This document shows, in pieces, positions 35,641-44,333 of a DNA stretch of 64,000 nucleotides (the first letter of the stretch is position 1; each line of letters opens with the position of its first letter). A model generated the notes under the pieces. It worked only from the letters and a program-made list of their open reading frames with translations. It searched no databases and was not told the origin of the DNA. Location: positions 90,066 to 154,065 of the forward strand of contig VGDP01000003.1 in NCBI GenBank assembly GCA_016869675.1. Direction: 5' to 3'. Position numbers and translations under genes: made by a program. This DNA is from Alphaproteobacteria bacterium. GTDB lineage: Bacteria; Pseudomonadota; Alphaproteobacteria; SP197.

Positions 35641-37299
35641 TCAGCGCTGCTTGGTGCGCCAGTCGGGATTGACCCAGGTGGGCGCGTTCGATGGCGGCAG
35701 CGCCGGGCGGCCGAGGATCATGTCGGCTGCCTTCTCGCCGATCATGATGGTCGGCGCGTTAAGGTTGCCGGACGGGACCGACGGCATGATCGAGGCGTCG
35801 ACCACGCGCAAGGCTTCGAGCCCGTGCACCCGGCATTCGGGGTCGACCACCGCCATGGGATCGACGCCCATCTTGCACGTGCCGCACGGGTGGTAGGCAC
35901 TTTCCGCGTGCTTCCGTAGGAAGGCGTCGATGTCGGCGTCCGAGGTGACGTGCGGGCCGGGCTGCAATTCGGCGCCGCGGAACGGATCGAACGCCGTCTG
36001 GGCGAAGATCTCGCGGGTCAGGCGCACGCCGGCGCGGAACTCCTCCCAGTCCGCCGGTTCCGACATGTAGCGGGGGTCGATGATCGGATGCTCGTCGGGG
36101 TTCGCGCTGCGCAGCTTCAGGTAGCCGCGCGATGGCGAGCGCATCGGGCCGATGTGCGCCTGGAAGCCGTGGCCCGTGGCGGCCTCGGTGTCGTAGTACT
36201 TTTTCACCATCGGAAAGAAGTGGTACTGCAGGTCGGGGTGCTGGACGCCGGCACGGCTGCGGATGAACCCGCCCGCCTCGAAGTGGTTGCTGGCGCCGAG
36301 CCCGCTGTTGAACAGCAGCCACTCGATGCCGACGCGCAGGCGCCCGAGCGGCTTGAGCACCGGGTAGAGCGTCACCGGCTGGGTGCACGCATACTGGACG
36401 TAGCATTCCAGGTGGTCCTGCAGGTTGGCGCCGACGCCGGGCAGGTGATGGACCACAGGAATGCCCAGAGGGCGCAGGTCGTCGGCGTTGCCGATGCCCG
36501 AGAGCATGAGCAGTTGCGGCCCGTTGATCGAGCCGCTGGCGACGATGACCTCGCGCGTCGCCCGCGCAAGGGTACGCGAGCCCCAGCGCCGGTATTCGAC
36601 GCCCACGGCGCACCGGCTGTGGACGACGATGCGGTCGGTCATGGCCTCGGTGACCACGGTCAGGTTGGGGCGCCCCATCACCGGGCGCAGGTAGGTCACC
36701 GCAGTGCTCTGGCGCCGGCCCTTGTGCACGGTCATCTGCATGTGGGCCAGGCCCTCCTGCTGATAGCCGTTCATGTCCTCGGAGATTGGGTAACCGGCCT
36801 GACGCCCGGCCTTGAGCCAGGCGCAGTGGAGCGGGTTCACGGCCGCGCCGGTGCGCACGCGCAGCGGGCCGTCGCCACCGCGGTAGGAATCGGGCCCGGA
36901 TTCATGGGTCTGCGCCTTGCGGAAGTAGGGCAGGACGTCGGCGTAGGACCACCCGCGCGCGCCCTCGCCGGCCCAACGGTCGTAATCCAGCGCGTGGCCG
37001 CGCACGTAGACCATGCCGTTGATCGAGGACGAGCCGCCCAGCACGCGTCCGCGCGGCCAGTAGACCCGGCGCCCGTCCAGGTTCTGCTGCGGCTCGGTCT
37101 CGTACCACCAGTTGTACTGGGTGTCCTTCATCGGCTCGGCCAACGCGGCCGGCATGTGGATCTTCCAGCCGCGGTCCTCTGGGCCGGCCTCGATCACGAG
37201 GACGCGGTTCGCCGGGTCCGACGAAAGCCGGTTGGCCAGGACGCAGCCAGCCGACCCGGCGCCGATGATGATGAAATCGAACTCCGCCTCGCCCGCCAC
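35641..37299 (-). CDS. betA: Choline dehydrogenase (GMC flavoprotein)
   Basis: The 552-residue FAD enzyme oxidises choline toward glycine betaine at the membrane. The FAD-binding GAGSAGCVLANRLS is at the N-terminus. The GMC signatures are GGSSSINGMVYVRG and ASGSINGPQLLMLSG. The active-site His/Asn region is HPCGTCKMG, then NLNAPTIMIGEKAAD. Length and motifs match BetA. GTG 37299 is used because homology starts there. No betB or betI is adjacent. It is divergent from a polyamine-type binding protein. Confidence 0.92.
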   Translation of the reverse strand: MAGEAEFDFIIIGAGSAGCVLANRLSSDPANRVLVIEAGPEDRGWKIHMPAALAEPMKDTQYNWWYETEPQQNLDGRRVYWPRGRVLGGSSSINGMVYVRGHALDYDRWAGEGARGWSYADVLPYFRKAQTHESGPDSYRGGDGPLRVRTGAAVNPLHCAWLKAGRQAGYPISEDMNGYQQEGLAHMQMTVHKGRRQSTAVTYLRPVMGRPNLTVVTEAMTDRIVVHSRCAVGVEYRRWGSRTLARATREVIVASGSINGPQLLMLSGIGNADDLRPLGIPVVHHLPGVGANLQDHLECYVQYACTQPVTLYPVLKPLGRLRVGIEWLLFNSGLGASNHFEAGGFIRSRAGVQHPDLQYHFFPMVKKYYDTEAATGHGFQAHIGPMRSPSRGYLKLRSANPDEHPIIDPRYMSEPADWEEFRAGVRLTREIFAQTAFDPFRGAELQPGPHVTSDADIDAFLRKHAESAYHPCGTCKMGVDPMAVVDPECRVHGLEALRVVDASIMPSVPSGNLNAPTIMIGEKAADMILGRPALPPSNAPTWVNPDWRTKQR

Positions 37300-37432
37300 G
37301 GTGCCCCCCGCTCGCCAGTGCCCTTTGGCCAGTCTATCACCGTGTTGCGCCTGCGGCACCGTTGCGTCAGGATACGCCGCACTTGGGGCCGGGATCAGCG
37401 CACACCAAACCGTTCATGACAGGGTGACACAC

Positions 37433-38575
37433 ATGGAATCGAAACGCGACATTCAGCGCTTCATCGACGACATCAAGTATGGCCGCGTGACGCGGCGCGA
37501 CTTCAAGCGCGCCATGGCCTCGGTGGGCCTGGCCACGGTCATGCTGCCGACGGGCCGCGCGCGGGCCGCTTCGCCCAGCGACCTCATGATGTTCACATGG
37601 GCCGGCTACGAAGTGCCCGACATGCACGCCGAGTTCACGGCGAAGTACGGCGAATCGCCGAGTTTCTCCCTGTGGGGCGACGAGGAGGAGGCCGAGGCCA
37701 AGATGCGCGCGGGCTTCCAGCCCGACACGTCGATGCCGTGCTCCTACAAGGTCGTGAAGTGGAACGACCTGGGCTTCCTGAAGGAGATCGACACCAACCG
37801 GCTGAGTCATTGGCCGGAGATCATCACCAGCCTGCACAACGTCCCGGACACCATCATCGACGGCAAGCGCATGTGGATCCCGGGCTGGTGGGGCCTGACC
37901 TCGGTGACCTTCCGCCACGACCTGGCGCCCGAGTACGTGCCGGTCGAGAACCACACCTGGGGCATCCTGTGGGACGAGAAGTACTCCGGACAACTCTCAA
38001 TGATCGACAGCCTGATCGACGGCGTCATGGTCGCCGCGATCTATTCGGGCGCGGCCAACCCGTTCGACATGACTGAGGCCGAGGTAACCAAGTGCAAGGA
38101 CCTGATGGTGCAGCAGCGCTCGCTGCTGCGCTTCTACACCAACGACAACACCGGCTGGCAGCAGGCGCTGGCCAGCGGCGAGCTGGTGGCGGCGGCCTCG
38201 TGGAACGACACCATCCTGAACCTGTCGAACCAGGGCGTCCCGGCCACGTTCATGCAGCCCAAGGAAGGCGCCATGACCTGGACCTGCGGGCTGTGCCTGA
38301 TGTCCTCGGTGACGCCCGACAAGGAGCAGATGGCTTACGACCTGCTCGACGCCTACCTCGCCAAGGAGACGGGCTACTACTGGGTCAAGGAAATGGGCAT
38401 GGGCCACTCCAACCTCGGCGTGTTCTCCGAGTTTTCCGAGGAGGAGTTGATCCAACGCGGTCTGACCACGCCGGACAAGATCGACGCCTACATCGCCTCG
38501 GGCATCTTCCAGGCGACGATCCGCAACGAGCCCGTGCTGCAGGCCATGTACGAGGAGGTGAAGGCGGGGCTGTAG
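37433..38575 (+). CDS. Tat-exported polyamine-type ABC transporter binding protein
   Basis: A 380-residue periplasmic binding protein of the PotD/PotF class, for spermidine, putrescine or related amines. The N-terminus carries a twin-arginine signal, VTRRDFKRAMASVGLATVML, ending near ARA. MFTWAGYEVPDMHAEF and IPGWWGLTSVTFRHDL are typical of the family. ATG 37433 is used; the long upstream frame is spurious. No ATPase or permease genes are adjacent, so it is an orphan receptor in this window. A strong terminator follows at 38601. Confidence 0.88.
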   Translation: MESKRDIQRFIDDIKYGRVTRRDFKRAMASVGLATVMLPTGRARAASPSDLMMFTWAGYEVPDMHAEFTAKYGESPSFSLWGDEEEAEAKMRAGFQPDTSMPCSYKVVKWNDLGFLKEIDTNRLSHWPEIITSLHNVPDTIIDGKRMWIPGWWGLTSVTFRHDLAPEYVPVENHTWGILWDEKYSGQLSMIDSLIDGVMVAAIYSGAANPFDMTEAEVTKCKDLMVQQRSLLRFYTNDNTGWQQALASGELVAAASWNDTILNLSNQGVPATFMQPKEGAMTWTCGLCLMSSVTPDKEQMAYDLLDAYLAKETGYYWVKEMGMGHSNLGVFSEFSEEELIQRGLTTPDKIDAYIASGIFQATIRNEPVLQAMYEEVKAGL

Positions 38576-38595
38576 CCCGGCCTTCGCGTCACACG

Positions 38596-39981
38596 TTACT
38601 GGGCGGAGCGCTGGGGCGCTCCGCCCCTTCTCTTTTTCGGTGCTGTCATGGCCGTCGACACCGGCGCGGCGCGCCGGCCCCACAGGTCGTAGGCGTCGGC
38701 GCGTTCGATGGTCACCGGCACGATGTCGCCCGGCTGGAGCGGACGGTCCGCCGTCACGTGCACCGATCCGTCGATCTCGGGCGCGTCGCCCTTGGACCGC
38801 CCGGTAGCACCCGTCCCGTCCACGCTGTCGATCAGCACGTCGATGGTGGTCCCCACCTTGGCGGCGAGGCGCAGGGCGCTGATCCGCTGCTGGAGCGTCA
38901 TCAGCCGGTCGTAGCGTTCCTGCTTCAGCGCCTCAGGTACGTGTTCCGCCACGTCGTTGGCCACGGCGCCGGCGACCGGCTCGTACTTGAAGCAGCCGAC
39001 GCGGTCGAGGTCCGCCTCCTCGAGCCAGGCGAGCAGATGCTCGAAGTCCTCGTCCGTCTCGCCGGGGAAGCCGACGATGAAGGTCGAACGCAGGGTGAGC
39101 TCGGGGCACGCGCGGCGCCACGCGTCCAGGCGGGCGAGCGTCTTGTCGGTGTTGGCCGGCCGGCGCATGGCCTTCAGCACGCGCGGGCTAGCGTGCTGGA
39201 ACGGAATGTCTAGGTAGGGCAGCACCAAGCCCTCGGCCATCAGCGGGATGAGCTGATCGACGTGCGGGTAGGGATAGATGTAGTGCAGGCGCACCCAGGC
39301 GCCCAGGCCGCCCAGCGCGCGCGCCAGATCGACCACGTGGGCGCGCACCGCCTGGCCGCGCCACAGGCTGGGGCCGTGGCGTAGGTCCAGCCCGTAGGCG
39401 CTGGTGTCCTGAGCAATCACCAGCAGTTCCTTGACGCCCGCGGCGACCAGCCGCTCGGCCTCGCCGAGAACCACGTCGGTCGGGCGGCTCACCAGATCGC
39501 CGCGCAGATGGGGGATGATGCAGAACGTGCAGCGGTTGTGGCAGCCCTCGGCGATCTTCAGATAGGCGTAGTGGCGCGGCGTCAGGCGCAGGCCCTGCGG
39601 CGGCACCGGGTCGAGGCGCGGGTCGTGGACGGGCGGGCGCGCGTCGTGGATCGCCGCGATCACCGCCTCGTACTGGTGCGGGCCGGTGATCGCCAGCACG
39701 CCCGGGTGCTGGCTTCGGATCAGGTCGGCCTCGGTGCCCAGGCAGCCGGTGACGACGACGCGGCCATTCTCGGCCAGCGCCTCGCCGATGGCGTCGAGCG
39801 ATTCCCGGCGCGCGCTGTCGAGAAACCCGCAGGTGTTGACAAGCACCACGTCGGCGCCCTGGTAGCTGGGCGTGAAGGCGTAACCCTCGGCGCGCAGGTG
39901 CGTGACGATGCGCTCGGTATCGACCAGCGCCTTGGGGCAGCCGAGGCTGACGATGCCGACCTTGGGCGGGCGACGGGCCAT
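38596..39981 (-). CDS. rimO: Ribosomal protein S12 methylthiotransferase
   Basis: A 461-residue radical-SAM enzyme that adds a methylthio group to an Asp of ribosomal protein S12. The N-terminal UPF0004 domain has [21 protein letters not shown] and VTGCLG, giving three cluster Cys. The SAM cluster is CHNRCTFC (about 150). A TRAM domain is at the C-terminus. The last ~20 residues ([14 protein letters not shown]) are basic and encoded over the terminator hairpin of the opposing gene. Confidence 0.96.
   Translation of the reverse strand: MARRPPKVGIVSLGCPKALVDTERIVTHLRAEGYAFTPSYQGADVVLVNTCGFLDSARRESLDAIGEALAENGRVVVTGCLGTEADLIRSQHPGVLAITGPHQYEAVIAAIHDARPPVHDPRLDPVPPQGLRLTPRHYAYLKIAEGCHNRCTFCIIPHLRGDLVSRPTDVVLGEAERLVAAGVKELLVIAQDTSAYGLDLRHGPSLWRGQAVRAHVVDLARALGGLGAWVRLHYIYPYPHVDQLIPLMAEGLVLPYLDIPFQHASPRVLKAMRRPANTDKTLARLDAWRRACPELTLRSTFIVGFPGETDEDFEHLLAWLEEADLDRVGCFKYEPVAGAVANDVAEHVPEALKQERYDRLMTLQQRISALRLAAKVGTTIDVLIDSVDGTGATGRSKGDAPEIDGSVHVTADRPLQPGDIVPVTIERADAYDLWGRRAAPVSTAMTAPKKRRGGAPQRSAQ
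38601..38636 (+). terminator. Rho-independent terminator of the binding-protein gene, overlapping rimO
   Basis: A perfect 11-bp stem (gggcggagcgc / gcgctccgccc), a TGGG loop and then CTTCTCTTTTT. It ends the plus-strand binding-protein transcript, yet lies wholly inside the last codons of rimO on the other strand (rimO stops at 38596). Confidence 0.9.
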
Positions 39982-40053
39982 GGATCAAGACGGGGTGGTT
40001 GGCGTGCGCTCCGGTAGCACGGGACGGCCCGGCTGCCTACCCCCGCCTATCCC

Positions 40054-40437
40054 TCAACCTTCGACGAAGGGCAGCGTGGTGACCGTGGCGCCGACGGCGC
40101 CGCCCGGATGCTCGACGCGCACCGCCTCGCCCACCGCGACCGCCGCATCGACCAGGGCGATCCCGATCGAGCGGTCGAGCGCGAAGGAATGGGTGGCCCA
40201 GCGCACAATGCCCAGCCAGCCGCGCGCGTCCGTCACCGGCCAGGGCCATTCGATGCGTGGCACCTCGCCCTTGATTAACAGGCCGACTGTCCGGCGCTTG
40301 GCACCCCCGGCGCGCACGCGCGCCAGCGCGTCGCGGCCGATGAACTCGGCCTTGTCCAGGTCGACCAGGCGCTCGCCGCCGGCCTCGAAGGGGTTCATGC
40401 CCGCGTTGGTGGCGTAGGCGGTGTCGGTGACGTTGCG
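40054..40437 (-). pseudogene. Truncated GcvT-like aminomethyltransferase C-terminal fragment
   Basis: The remaining ~127 codons read MNPFEAGGERLVDLDKAEFI and RDALARVRAGGAKRRTVGLL, then WPVTDARGWLGIVR and LPFVEG. This is the C-terminal folate-binding part of a GcvT/dimethylglycine-type demethylase. The start and catalytic domain are missing. Homology stops near 40437, where an IS5-family fragment in the other orientation begins. The open frame continues only as nonsense through the IS. It probably once demethylated a betaine derivative. Confidence 0.78.
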
Positions 40438-40739
40438 CTCGACGGGCTGGGCAAGGATCAAATCCTGCTTGCCGATCGCGCCTACGACAGCGACGCCCTG
40501 CGCCCGCCGCTCGCGGCTCGCGGTGCCTGGGCCAACGTCAAGCCCATGCCCAACCGCAAGAGAGTGCCCGCGTTCAGCGCCTTCCTCTACCGCTACCGCA
40601 ACCTCGTCGAGCGCTTCTTCAACAAGCTCAAACACTTCCGTGCCATCGCCACGCGCTACGACAAGCACGACGCCAACTACCTCGCCCTCATCAAGCTCGC
40701 CGCAGCACGACTCTGAATGCGTGCTTATGAGTCGGTGAC
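40438..40739 (+). mobile_element. IS5-family (IS427-like) insertion sequence remnant, 3' end
   Basis: In the frame starting near 40441 the DNA encodes the end of an IS5-type DDE transposase: ILLADRAYDSDALR, then RNLVERFFNKLKHFRAIATR and DKHDANYLALIKLAAARL, stopping at 40716. The terminal CTTATGAGTC near 40728-40736 resembles the right inverted repeat of this group. The transposase N-terminus and left end are absent. The element abuts the stop codon of the CoA-transferase gene (40740) and replaces the front of the GcvT-like gene. It cannot move by itself. Confidence 0.82.
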
Positions 40740-41960
40740 CTAGAGTACCCCCGCCGCGCGCAAGTCCGCGATGGCCCTGGCGTCCATGTCCAGGAGATCG
40801 CGCAGCACCTCGTCGCTGTGTTGGCCGAGCGTCGGCGGCGGGCGCCGGTGCTCGGGCGGCGTCGCCGACAGCCGGATCGGGCTGCGCACCGTGGGCACGT
40901 GGCCGGCCAGCGGGTGGTCCAGGTCCAGCCGCATGCCGCGCGCCTTGACCTGCGGGTCGTCGAACACCTGGTCGATGCGGTTGATCGGGCCGGTGGGCAC
41001 GCCCAGCTTCTCCAGCCCCTCCAGCCAGAACGCGCGCGGCTTGCGCTTGATCCGCGCCGCGATCAGCGGCACCAGCACGTCGCGGTTGCGGATGCGCTGC
41101 GGCATCGAGTTGAAGCGCTCGTCGGTGGCCAGCTCGGGCGCCTCCATCAAGCCGCACAGCTTGCGGTACTGCTCGTCGTTGCCGACCGCGACGATGACCG
41201 GGTCGTCGGCGGTCTCGAACGCCTGGTAGGGCACCAGGTTGGCGTGGGCGTTGCCGTAGCGCCCCGGCGCCTTGCCCGAGGTCAGGTAGTTCAGGTTCTG
41301 GTTCGCCAGCAGGGCGACCAAGCTGTCGAGCAGGGCCATGTCCACGTGCTGGCCCTCGCCGGTGCGCTCGCGGTGGTTCAGCGCCGCCAGGACGCCGATG
41401 GTCGCGTAAAGCCCGGTCGCCAGGTCGGCCACCGCGACGCCCACCTTCTGCGGCCCGCCGCCCAGGTCGTCGCGCTCGCCGGTGATGCTCATCATGCCGC
41501 CCATGGCCTGGATCATGAAGTCGTATCCGGCGCGGTGGCGATAGGGGCCGTCCTGGCCGAAGCCGGTGATTGAGCAGTAGATCAGGCGCGGGTTGACGAC
41601 CTTCAGGTCGTCCCAGCCGAGCCCGTACTTGGCCAGGCCGCCGACCTTGTAGTTCTCGACCAGCACGTCCGACTTGGCGGCCAGCGCGCGCACGATTCCC
41701 GCGCCGAGCGGGTCGGCGAGGTTCAGCGTCAGCGACTTCTTGCCCCGGTTGGTCGAGAGGAAATAGGCCGCCTCGCTGGTCTCGTGGCCGGCGCCATCCT
41801 TCAGGAAGGGCGGGCCCCACTGGCGGGTGTCGTCGCCGGCGCCGGGCCGCTCGACCTTGATGACCTCAGCGCCCAGGTCGGCCAGGATCTGGGTCGCCCA
41901 GGGTCCGGCCAGGATACGGCTGAGATCGAGGACGCGCAAATGGGCGAGCGGTGGAGCCAT
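40740..41960 (-). CDS. CaiB/BaiF-type (family III) CoA-transferase
   Basis: A 406-residue transferase moving CoA between carboxylic acids. LRVLDLSRILAGPWATQILA at the N-terminus, GAEVIKVERP, GFGQDGPYRHRAGYD and the catalytic Asp in QHVDMALLDSLVAL (about 190) are all present. ATG 41960 gives the family start MAPPLAHLRVL; the frame extends 12 codons further without support. Substrates range from carnitine to oxalate and bile acids. The carnitine/betaine-related genes around it make a quaternary-amine acid possible. Confidence 0.92.
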   Translation of the reverse strand: MAPPLAHLRVLDLSRILAGPWATQILADLGAEVIKVERPGAGDDTRQWGPPFLKDGAGHETSEAAYFLSTNRGKKSLTLNLADPLGAGIVRALAAKSDVLVENYKVGGLAKYGLGWDDLKVVNPRLIYCSITGFGQDGPYRHRAGYDFMIQAMGGMMSITGERDDLGGGPQKVGVAVADLATGLYATIGVLAALNHRERTGEGQHVDMALLDSLVALLANQNLNYLTSGKAPGRYGNAHANLVPYQAFETADDPVIVAVGNDEQYRKLCGLMEAPELATDERFNSMPQRIRNRDVLVPLIAARIKRKPRAFWLEGLEKLGVPTGPINRIDQVFDDPQVKARGMRLDLDHPLAGHVPTVRSPIRLSATPPEHRRPPPTLGQHSDEVLRDLLDMDARAIADLRAAGVL

Positions 41961-42072
41961 TGGTCTTGTCCTTGGCGAACCCGGAACGCGCGACAATAAT
42001 GCGATCCGTGTCGCGCCACCAGCGACCGGCCTCGTTGAGAATCCGTCATGGTCCGGCTATAACCTGACGGTC

Positions 42073-42636
42073 ATGACGGTATCGCTCGGAGCCTGTCCCG
42101 CGCTGCTGCTCAACGCCGACTTCCGGCCGCTGAGCTACTACCCGTTGTCGGTGTGGCCCTGGTACGAGGTGGTCAAGGCCTCGTTCATGGGGCGCGTGCA
42201 CATCGTCTCGGAATACGACCGGGTCGTGCGCTCGCCCACCGCTGAGATGCGACTGCCCAGCGTGGTCGCGCTCAAGCAGTTTATCCCGCTGACCAAGCGC
42301 CCGGCGTTCACGCGCTTCAACGTGTTCCTGCGTGATCGCTTCACGTGCCAGTACTGCGGCGATCGGCTGCCCGCGCATCGCCTGACGTTCGACCATGTGG
42401 TGCCGCGTTCGCGCGGCGGGCGCACCACGTGGGAGAACGTCGTCACCGCGTGCGCCGACTGCAACCTGACCAAGGGCAGCCTGCTAGCACAGGAAACGGG
42501 TCTGCACCCGCTGATCGCGCCACGCTCGCCGACGACCTACGAACTGCGCGAATCCGGGCGGGGGTTTCCGCCCAATTTTCTTCACGAGAGCTGGCGCGAC
42601 TATCTCTACTGGGACACCGAGCTCGACCCGGATTGA
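42073..42636 (+). CDS. HNH endonuclease-family protein
   Basis: A 187-residue protein with a single HNH fold: FTCQYCGDRLPAHRLTFDHVV then GRTTWENVVTACADCNLTKG. Both CxxC pairs and the DHVVPRSRGG core are intact. The N-terminal region (LLLNADFRPLSYYPLSVWPW) is conserved in a widespread housekeeping-type HNH family of Alphaproteobacteria. ATG at 42073 is the start that gives this. The role is unknown; it is not next to a phage or restriction locus. Confidence 0.88.
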   Translation: MTVSLGACPALLLNADFRPLSYYPLSVWPWYEVVKASFMGRVHIVSEYDRVVRSPTAEMRLPSVVALKQFIPLTKRPAFTRFNVFLRDRFTCQYCGDRLPAHRLTFDHVVPRSRGGRTTWENVVTACADCNLTKGSLLAQETGLHPLIAPRSPTTYELRESGRGFPPNFLHESWRDYLYWDTELDPD

Positions 42637-42650
42637 GCGCGGCGTTCGTT

Positions 42651-42764
42651 CTTCGCTACGGTCCCTTCGACAGGCTCGGGGGCCTACGCGGGACGAGCGG
42701 TTGTAGTTTGCCCGTTCGCGCTGAGTAGGGTCCGAGCGTCGCGAGGACCCGTATCGAAGGGCGG
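42651..42764. repeat. Inverted pair of palindromic repeats, copies 1 and 2
   Basis: Copy 1 (42651-42700) contains CCCTTCGACAGGCTCGGGGG then CCTACGCGGGACGAGCGG. Copy 2 (42711-42764) is the same element in the opposite direction, ending GACCCGTATCGAAGGGCGG. Each unit is about 50 bp and the two face each other across 10 bp. Units of the type CCTTCGACAAGCTCAGG occur as scattered repeats in many Alphaproteobacteria. A second pair lies beyond the GIY-YIG gene. Confidence 0.85.
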
Positions 42765-42777
42765 TGAGCGAATCGCA

Positions 42778-43073
42778 ATGGCGTTTTGGGTCTACATGCT
42801 CCGGTGCCCCGCGACGGCTCGTACTACACAGGCCACACAGACGACCTGGAACGGCGCCTCGCTCAGCACAGTTCGGGCGATGTCCCCGGTTGGACTTAGA
42901 CGCGGCGTCCGGCCAAACTTGTCTACGCCAACGAGTTTCCGACACGCGTCGAGGCCTTGGCCACCGAACGCCAGATCAAGGGCTGGAGCCGGGCGAAGAA
43001 GGAAGCGCTGATCCAACGCGACTGGGCGCGCCTCTCGATCCTGGCGCGCAAGGATTGGAGCAAGGTCCGCTGA
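42778..43073 (+). pseudogene. GIY-YIG nuclease family gene, broken by a frameshift and a stop
   Basis: From ATG 42778 the product begins MAFWVYMLRC. It needs a shift near 42808 to continue as RDGSYYTGHTDDLERRLAQH, then meets TAG at 42897-42899, and resumes TRRPAKLVYANEFPTRVEAL to a stop at 43071. Together these make a complete ~95-residue UPF0213-type GIY-YIG domain with the paired motifs VYML and YYTGHT. Two lesions show it is dead in this copy. It sits exactly between two pairs of inverted repeats (42651-42764 and 43091-43239). Confidence 0.85.
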
Positions 43074-43090
43074 CCCCGCAAGACCCGTGT

Positions 43091-43239
43091 CCTTCGATAC
43101 GGCCCCTTCGACAAGCTCAGGGGCCTACTCAGGACGAACGGAGAAACGAGTGCCGTGCACCCTCGGAACCCTCGGCAATGAAACTCCGTTCGCCCTGAGT
43201 AGGGCCTGAGCGTCGCGAGGACCCGTATCGAAGGGCGGG
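43091..43239. repeat. Inverted pair of palindromic repeats, copies 3 and 4
   Basis: Copy 3 (43091-43141) reads CCTTCGATACGGCCCCTTCG and onward to CTACTCAGGACGAACGG. Copy 4 (43187-43239) is its inverse, CCGTTCGCCCTGAGTAGGGC to CCCGTATCGAAGGGCGG. They match each other over about 50 bp with few differences and match copies 1 and 2. The 45-bp gap between them shows no gene. Confidence 0.87.
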
Positions 43240-43260
43240 CCGACGTGCCGTGCCGCGGCG

Positions 43261-43821
43261 TCATACCCGTGTCGACAGCCAGATGGCGAGCCGGGTGGCC
43301 CCCTTGATCGCGGCGGTCAGCACCTCGTGGGCGGGGGCGTCGGCGGCGCCATGGGCGATCGCCGTCGCCTTGTGCTCGATCTCGTCGGCGCGGAACTCCT
43401 CGATGGCGGCGCGCAGGTCAGGCTCTTCCGCGCCCAGGCGCTCGGCCTGGCGCGCGTAGTGCTCGTCGATCACGCTCTCGACCGCCTCGGTGCACGCCAT
43501 GGCCGCGCGCGGACCCATCAGCGCGGTGGCCGCGCCCAGCGCGAAGCCGGCCGCGTCCCACAAGGGCGCCAGCGCGGTCGGGCGCACGCGGCGCTCGACC
43601 ACCAGCCTGTCGAAGGCGTCGAGATGCCGTTGCTCTTGCTCGGCCATGCGGCGGATTGGCAAGGCCTCGGGCCGATTGCCGAGCACCGCGAGCTGGCCCT
43701 CGTAGATGCGCCGCGCACCGTACTCGCCCGCGTGATCGACGCGGATCATCGCGGCGATGGCGGCCTCGCGGTTGGGATCGCCGGGCAGCCGGTCGGCGAG
43801 GATGCGGCGCGGCCTAGCCAC
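43261..43821 (-). CDS. coq7: Demethoxyubiquinone hydroxylase (Coq7)
   Basis: A 186-residue di-iron monooxygenase for the last hydroxylation in ubiquinone synthesis. The carboxylate-bridged di-iron ligands are visible: IRVDHAGEYGA, EQEQRHLDAF, EAVESVIDEHY and DEIEHKATA. This form is typical of Alphaproteobacteria and eukaryotes. GTG at 43821 overlaps the dsbB end by 8 nt, so it is co-translated with dsbB. Confidence 0.95.
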   Translation of the reverse strand: MARPRRILADRLPGDPNREAAIAAMIRVDHAGEYGARRIYEGQLAVLGNRPEALPIRRMAEQEQRHLDAFDRLVVERRVRPTALAPLWDAAGFALGAATALMGPRAAMACTEAVESVIDEHYARQAERLGAEEPDLRAAIEEFRADEIEHKATAIAHGAADAPAHEVLTAAIKGATRLAIWLSTRV

Positions 43822-44308
43822 GGGCCCCCCGCGCGGCCGCGACCAGGGCGATGCCGCCCAGCGCGGCCGAGATGGCGCCGTTCCACCCGGCCATGGACAC
43901 GCCGAGGAGCGACCACGGCACCTCGTCGCAGCGCGCCGGCGGCGTGGCGAGCAGAAGCTCGGCCAGCTCCTCGGCGCTGAGCCCGGCGGTGGAGCCGCCG
44001 GTGCAACTGTCGAGCCCGGCCCACCAGCGGAACTCCACGCCCACGTGGAAGCCGGCGATGATGGCGCCGGTCAGGAACGCAGCGCCCGCGAGGCCCAGCA
44101 GGGCATGTTGCACGATGCCGCCGGTGAACGCCGCGGCCAAGGCCAGCGCGATGCCGGCGCCGTGCGCCCAGCGCTGGTCGAGGCAGAGCGGGCAGGGCCG
44201 CAGGCCCTCGACGTATTGGAAGTAGAACGCGCCCAGCAGCGTCAGGGCGCTGGCCGCGGCGAGCACGAACGCGACGCGGCGCCGCGCGATCCCCGCGGCC
44301 GTCGTCAT
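43814..44308 (-). CDS. dsbB: DsbB-family disulfide bond formation protein
   Basis: A 164-residue inner-membrane protein with four hydrophobic helices that reoxidises periplasmic DsbA with quinone. The first periplasmic Cys pair is LRPCPLCLDQRW near residue 40. A second pair is formed by SCTGG and ARCDEVPW in the later loop. It lies 25 nt after the aminotransferase gene and overlaps coq7. Pairing with a quinone-synthesis gene is functionally sensible. Confidence 0.9.
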   Translation of the reverse strand: MTTAAGIARRRVAFVLAAASALTLLGAFYFQYVEGLRPCPLCLDQRWAHGAGIALALAAAFTGGIVQHALLGLAGAAFLTGAIIAGFHVGVEFRWWAGLDSCTGGSTAGLSAEELAELLLATPPARCDEVPWSLLGVSMAGWNGAISAALGGIALVAAARGARG

Positions 44309-44333
44309 GGCCTTCGTCCTGGTCCGCCCGCGT

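Noticed and set aside
40421..40738. 105-codon plus-strand frame as a transposase
   Set aside because: That frame is Ser/Thr/Pro-rich nonsense. The real transposase C-terminus is in another frame (RNLVERFFNKLKHFRAIATR).
42651..43239. Repeats interpreted as a CRISPR array
   Set aside because: Only four units in inverted pairs, with unequal spacing and a nuclease gene between. No regular spacers or cas genes.
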